Positions 47,070-51,016 of a stretch of 51,016 nt of DNA are shown here, piece by piece (position 1 is the stretch's first letter; the number at the start of each line of letters is the position of its first letter). Below the pieces are notes generated by a model. The model was not told the origin of the DNA. It saw nothing but the letters and a program-made list of their open reading frames with translations, and searched no databases. Source of the stretch: Acidimicrobiia bacterium (GTDB taxonomy: Bacteria > Actinomycetota > Acidimicrobiia > Acidimicrobiales > VFJN01); NCBI GenBank assembly GCA_009694375.1, contig SHVB01000006.1:1-51016 (forward strand), given 5' to 3'. Made by a program: the position numbers and the translations under genes.

Positions 47070-48590
47070 CTAGCCCAGGCCGAGACGGATGCGTTGCTCA
47101 GTGGGGGCTTCGATGGTATTGAGCGCCTCCAGCAGGAGCTCAGTCATCTCCGTCTCGGCCACTCCGCCGGTGTCGTTGCGGACCTCGCCGGTGGCGTCGG
47201 CCTCGTCGCGGTCGTAGAGCAGATCGTCGCTGAAGGTGCCGCCGGCCCAGAAGGGCAGCGCGTCGCTGGCGTCGAAGGGCTGGCGAATCACGGGTGTGTC
47301 GCTGCCGGGCAGATGATCCAGCCAGGCGCGGTGATCGGGGCGCGGCATTCGGTAGCCCAGTACACGGATCGGCATGGTGGTCCAGCGATTGGAGAACATC
47401 GACAGCGGGCGATTTCCCTCCACCGGTGCCCGCGCGAAGGTGCGGGTGGCGTCGGCTACGTGCACCTCGCGTCCCCACACGCCGCACAGGGCCCATTCCC
47501 GCACACTGCTGGTGCGGCCTTCCAGTAACGGCACGAGCGAATGGCCGTGCGTGCGGTGCTCGGGGTTTACCCCGAAGGCATCGCACAGGGTGGCGTGGAG
47601 ATCCACGGTGGTGGTGAGGGCGTGGGTGGTGGTGGGGGCGACGCCGGGCCAGGAGATCAGGAGCGGGATGTGGCCCATCTCGGGGTGCACGGGAACCTGC
47701 GGTTTGCCCCAGAAGCCGCGTTCGCCGAGGTAGTGGCCATGATCGGTACACAGCACGAAGGCGGTGGTGTCCCAGGCATGGTGACGATCCACGACGTCGA
47801 GGATCCGCCCGAGCCAGTGGTCGATCATGGAAAGTTTGGCGCCGTACTGGCTCCGCAGGTGCACGCTCTCGCGGTCACTGAGGCCCGATTCGGCCTGGTT
47901 GCGGGCGTAGGGCGGCCAGATCATGCGCTCGCCTTCCCAGTCCGGGTCGTAGCGGGTGGCCCAGGGCTCGGGAACGTCGAAGGGTTCGTGGGGGTCGAAC
48001 TCGTCGACCACCAGCAGGGCCCGCTCATGGGGTTGGCGTTCGGCGCTGAGTTCGGCGTCCAGCCACCGGGCCCCGGCGGTCATCGTTTGTGGCCCGGGGA
48101 AGTCGGCCTCGGACCGGAACCAACTGCGAGAGATGTCGTAGGCGTGCTCCCACTGGCCGCGCCGCGTCGGCGCGCCGATGAAGGAGGGATCCACGCGGGT
48201 GCGCCAGGGGTCGTCCTCGTGGCCCCGGCGGTAGTCCCAGGCACCGAAGTCGGCGTGGTAGTTCTCGCCGCCGCTCTCAAATAGGTGCGGGTGGTCCGAG
48301 ACGAGCATCGTGGAGATCCCTGCGTCTCGGCGCAGCAGGTGGGTGATGGCTTCCTCCCACACCTCAATGGACCCCCACGGACGCCAGGGGAAGTCGAGGG
48401 CCCCCACGAGGAGGTCGTGGCGGGCTGGCATGCAGGGGAGCGAGCCGGTCTGGTGGTTGGTGAAGCGCACCGACCGTGCGGCCAGCCGATCAAGGTTCGG
48501 CGTGTCGAACTCACTGCCGCCGTAACTTCCGAGCAAATGCCGGTTGAGGCTGTCGAGTAAGACCACGACAACATCCCGGGGGGCAGTCAC
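47070..48590 (-). CDS. sulfatase-family hydrolase
   Basis: A 506-residue member of the type I sulfatase / alkaline phosphatase superfamily. From GTG 48590: VVLLDSLNRHLLGSYGG with the metal-binding Asp13, the CxPxR formylglycine motif as CMPAR (Cys53-Arg57), and DHGHYLGERGFWGK with metal ligands further on. The residue after the Cys is Met, where Ser, Thr, Ala, Cys or Gly are usual. No signal peptide is seen, so it may be cytosolic. ATG 48665 is an alternative start, which would overlap the pcrA start. Confidence 0.88.
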   Translation of the reverse strand: MTAPRDVVVVLLDSLNRHLLGSYGGSEFDTPNLDRLAARSVRFTNHQTGSLPCMPARHDLLVGALDFPWRPWGSIEVWEEAITHLLRRDAGISTMLVSDHPHLFESGGENYHADFGAWDYRRGHEDDPWRTRVDPSFIGAPTRRGQWEHAYDISRSWFRSEADFPGPQTMTAGARWLDAELSAERQPHERALLVVDEFDPHEPFDVPEPWATRYDPDWEGERMIWPPYARNQAESGLSDRESVHLRSQYGAKLSMIDHWLGRILDVVDRHHAWDTTAFVLCTDHGHYLGERGFWGKPQVPVHPEMGHIPLLISWPGVAPTTTHALTTTVDLHATLCDAFGVNPEHRTHGHSLVPLLEGRTSSVREWALCGVWGREVHVADATRTFARAPVEGNRPLSMFSNRWTTMPIRVLGYRMPRPDHRAWLDHLPGSDTPVIRQPFDASDALPFWAGGTFSDDLLYDRDEADATGEVRNDTGGVAETEMTELLLEALNTIEAPTEQRIRLGLG

Positions 48591-48663
48591 GGAACGCGAG
48601 GGTACTCCTGGCGGATGTGGGTCGGTGAGCGATGTCCCGGTGGGCTTGTAGCGTGGGGCGCCC

Positions 48664-50907
48664 ATGAGTCCTCCCGATGATTCCCTCCTCGCCGGGCTGA
48701 ACCGCATGCAACTCGAGGCCGTCACGCACACCGGGGGGCCGTTGCTGGTCGTGGCCGGCGCTGGCTCGGGAAAAACTCGCGTGCTTACCCACCGGATCGC
48801 GTATCTCATCGAACATCACGGGGTGAGCCCGTTCGAGATTCTGGCCATCACCTTCACGAACAAGGCAGCCGAGGAAATGAAGCACCGCGTCGGTGCCCTA
48901 GTGGGTCCGGTGGCCGAGAAGATGTGGGTGTCCACCTTCCATTCCGCCTGCGTGCGGATCCTGCGCCGAGATGCCGATCGCATCGGCTACCCCAAGCAGT
49001 TCACGATCTACGACCAGGCCGATGCCAACCGCCTCACCGGCTATGTGATCCGCGATCTTGGGTTGGACGCCAAGCGGTTTCCCGCCCGGGCGGTGCACGC
49101 CACCATCAGCGCGGCCAAGAACGACCACGTGAGCGTGGCCGCCTACACCGATCGGGCGCAGGTGATCTACGAGCGCAAGATCGCCGACATTTACGCCGAG
49201 TACCAGGCCCGCCTCGAGCGCGCCGGAGCGATGGACTTCGACGACCTCCTCAGCCTTGCCGTCACCCTTTTCCAGCGTTACCCCGATGTGTTGGAGAGTT
49301 ATCGCCATCGCTTCAAACACGTGATGGTCGATGAGTATCAAGACACCAACGCGGTGCAGAACGAGCTGGTGCTCCTGCTGACAAAGGAGCATCGGAATGT
49401 GTGCGTGGTGGGCGACGGCGACCAGTCCATCTACAAGTTCCGGGGCGCCGACATGCGGAACATCCTCGAGTTCGAGAAGGCGTTCCCCGATGTCACCATC
49501 GTGCCCCTCGAGCAGAACTACCGGTCGACGCAGACGATCCTTGATGCCGCCAATGCCGTGATCGCCAACAACGTGAGTCGGCAGCCCAAGGTGCTGTGGA
49601 CCGACCGGGGTGAGGGTCGCCAGATCGTGCGCTACCACGGCAACGATGAGGTGGAAGAAGCCCAGTGGGTCACTCGCGAGATCGCTACCCTCCACGATGG
49701 TGGCGACCTGCGCTGGGATGACGTGGCGGTGTTTTACCGCACCAACGCCCAGAGTCGGGTGGTGGAGGAACACCTCACCCGCTTCGGTGTGCCGTACAAG
49801 GTCATCGGGGGTACCCGGTTCTACGACCGGCGAGAGGTGAAAGACGCGCTGGCTTACCTGAAGGCGGTGGTCAACCCCACCGACGAGGTCTCGGTGAAAC
49901 GGGTGATCAACAGTCCTAAGCGGGGAGTGGGCGACGGCAGCATCGCCAAACTGGACCTCTACGCCGCCACCCACGGGGTTCCCTTTATGGAGGCTCTCAC
50001 TCAGGCGGCGGCGGCGGGGGTAACGGGCACGGCGGTGAAGGGGATCGCCGAGTTCCTCGGATTGCTCGAGGGCGTGGCCGACTTGGCCCAGGCCGATCGG
50101 CCGGCGCCCCTGCTGCAGGCCCTCCTCGACCGGTCGGGCTACCTGATCGAACTGCAGGAAGAGCGCGGGATCCAGACCGAGGGGCGCCTGGAAAATCTGG
50201 CGGAGTTGGTGGGGTCGGCTGAGGACGCCGAGACCATCGCCGAGTTCCTGGAGCAGGTGAGTTTGGTTGCCGACACCGACGAGATCGGTGGCGACACCAG
50301 CCAGGTCATGCTCATGACGGTGCACGCCGCCAAGGGTCTCGAGTTCCCGGCCGTGTTCATCGTGGGCTTCGAGGAGGGCGTGTTTCCCCATCTGCGATCC
50401 ATCGGGGAACCCACCGAGATGGAGGAGGAACGTCGTCTCGCCTATGTCGCCATTACCCGGGCGCGTGAGCGCCTCTATGTGAGTCACGCCTGGTGCCGCA
50501 CCCTCTACGGCAGCACGCAGTACAACCCGCCCAGTCGTTTCCTGGTGGAGATCCCCGAGCATCTGGTGGAGCCCATCGAACAACGGCGGGCGAGTCGGGG
50601 AGGCCACACCAACGGCGGGGGCGGCTACACGCCCGGTGGCGGGTCGAGTTACCGCTCCGGTGCCGCGACGGTGGGGGCCAATCGCGATCGCATCGTGGAG
50701 CGGGCACTCTCGGCTGGCCCGGGCCGTCCGACCGGGGCCGAGCAACTGGGCTTGAGCACCGGCGATGACGTTGAGCATCCCAAGTGGGGCGAGGGTGTGA
50801 TCCTGCAGATTCGCGGGGAAGGCGACCGGGCCGAGGTGGTCGTGCATTTCCGAACGGCCGGGGAGAAGGTGCTGCTCCTGTCGTGGGCCCCGCTCACCAA
50901 GATCTGA
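48664..50907 (+). CDS. pcrA: ATP-dependent DNA helicase PcrA/UvrD
   Basis: A superfamily 1A 3'-5' helicase for DNA repair and replication-transcription conflict. 747 residues. Motifs: Q-motif LNRMQLEAV, Walker A AGAGSGKTR (31-39), FTNKAAEEMK, VDEYQDTN as Walker B, GDGDQSIYKFRGAD, QNYRST, the MTVHAAKGLEFPAVF block and AYVAITRAR. Residues about 640-700 are a Gly/Ser-rich linker, and the last 50 residues form the Tudor-like domain (GDDVEHPKWGEGVIL) that binds RNA polymerase in PcrA. Divergent from the sulfatase gene with a 73-base gap. Confidence 0.97.
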   Translation: MSPPDDSLLAGLNRMQLEAVTHTGGPLLVVAGAGSGKTRVLTHRIAYLIEHHGVSPFEILAITFTNKAAEEMKHRVGALVGPVAEKMWVSTFHSACVRILRRDADRIGYPKQFTIYDQADANRLTGYVIRDLGLDAKRFPARAVHATISAAKNDHVSVAAYTDRAQVIYERKIADIYAEYQARLERAGAMDFDDLLSLAVTLFQRYPDVLESYRHRFKHVMVDEYQDTNAVQNELVLLLTKEHRNVCVVGDGDQSIYKFRGADMRNILEFEKAFPDVTIVPLEQNYRSTQTILDAANAVIANNVSRQPKVLWTDRGEGRQIVRYHGNDEVEEAQWVTREIATLHDGGDLRWDDVAVFYRTNAQSRVVEEHLTRFGVPYKVIGGTRFYDRREVKDALAYLKAVVNPTDEVSVKRVINSPKRGVGDGSIAKLDLYAATHGVPFMEALTQAAAAGVTGTAVKGIAEFLGLLEGVADLAQADRPAPLLQALLDRSGYLIELQEERGIQTEGRLENLAELVGSAEDAETIAEFLEQVSLVADTDEIGGDTSQVMLMTVHAAKGLEFPAVFIVGFEEGVFPHLRSIGEPTEMEEERRLAYVAITRARERLYVSHAWCRTLYGSTQYNPPSRFLVEIPEHLVEPIEQRRASRGGHTNGGGGYTPGGGSSYRSGAATVGANRDRIVERALSAGPGRPTGAEQLGLSTGDDVEHPKWGEGVILQIRGEGDRAEVVVHFRTAGEKVLLLSWAPLTKI

Positions 50908-50946
50908 GCCAAGCCGCGCCGCTGCCGACCCTTCGGCACCTCACTT

Positions 50947-50973
50947 CCCCGGCCGGGCAAACCCGGCGCGGGG
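50947..50973 (+). terminator. GC-rich hairpin after pcrA
   Basis: Arms 50947-50957 and 50962-50973 form an 11-bp stem with one bulged G and loop CAAA, 40 bases after the pcrA stop. No T-run. A second, perfectly self-complementary 14-base stretch follows at 50975-50988. A terminator of the actinobacterial type is likely. The remaining bases to 51016 hold an ATG at 51004 that could open the next gene, but too little is visible to call one. Confidence 0.5.
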
Positions 50974-51016
50974 TGGCGGGCGCCCGCCGTCCCCGGTAGA
51001 CCAATGCCTATGACCA

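Noticed and set aside
48898-50847. 649-codon minus-strand open frame opposite pcrA
   Set aside because: Shadow of the helicase gene: low-complexity His/Gly/Val sequence, no motif, no ribosome binding site.
51004-51016. Start of a further gene at the right edge
   Set aside because: An ATG is present, but only four codons are visible and no ribosome binding site; cannot be supported.

Overview
The window is one end-to-end stretch of densely packed housekeeping genes from a high-GC Gram-positive bacterium, most likely a member of the Actinomycetota and probably class Acidimicrobiia. Pointers to this are the ribosomal gene order, frequent GTG starts, ATGA/GTGA stop-start overlaps, a TIGR02569-type protein, an F420-type LLM oxidoreductase, an actinobacterial GuaB3 next to guaA, CIRCE-controlled groESL, and secreted proteins with Thr/Glu/Pro-rich linkers. 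The class assignment is inference from pattern, not from a database search. There is no mobile element, CRISPR array, tRNA or rRNA gene that I could support, and no gene-free stretch longer than 300 bases.

Region 1 (1-20944) holds the ribosomal superoperon. It starts in the end of tuf, then rpsJ, which is cut off from the rest of the S10 operon by a CapA-like gene (584-1747). A predicted promoter and three-hairpin leader (1776-1994) precede rplC-rplD-rplW-rplB-rpsS-rplV-rpsC-rplP-rpmC-rpsQ, then rplN through rplO, secY, adk and map. A terminator-like hairpin and a predicted promoter separate map from infA-rpmJ-rpsM-rpsK-rpsD-rpoA-rplQ-truA. rplM-rpsI and glmM follow. infA appears to start at CUG.

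Region 2 (21038-30100) is one long co-directional run: an almost double-sized GlmS-like protein (about 1140 residues), acpS, nnrD/E, alr, tsaE, tsaB, rimI and tsaD. It joins amino-sugar and D-alanine supply for the cell wall, carrier-protein activation, NAD(P)H repair and tRNA t6A modification. It ends, with zero gap, against an oppositely oriented secreted beta-propeller protein gene; a hairpin spans both stop codons.

Region 3 (30101-36298) has the beta-propeller gene divergent from groES-groL, whose promoter carries two CIRCE operators (one perfect, one with a degenerate outer flank). A strong UUCG hairpin ends groL, followed by the opposite-strand pair maf-dus and a 54-codon small ORF.

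Region 4 (36285-45245) holds a CoA-pyrophosphatase-like NUDIX gene, a nitronate monooxygenase-like gene, the minus-strand run guaB, TIGR02569 kinase-like gene and GNAT acetyltransferase, an epoxide-hydrolase-like gene, then guaB3-guaA and a small lipoprotein: most of the GMP branch in one place.

Region 5 (45264-51016) is a minus-strand set of sulfatase, a shortened Glu/Leu/Phe/Val-dehydrogenase-like protein that seems to lack its catalytic residues, and an LLM oxidoreductase, divergent from pcrA/uvrD, which ends in a GC-rich terminator-like hairpin.
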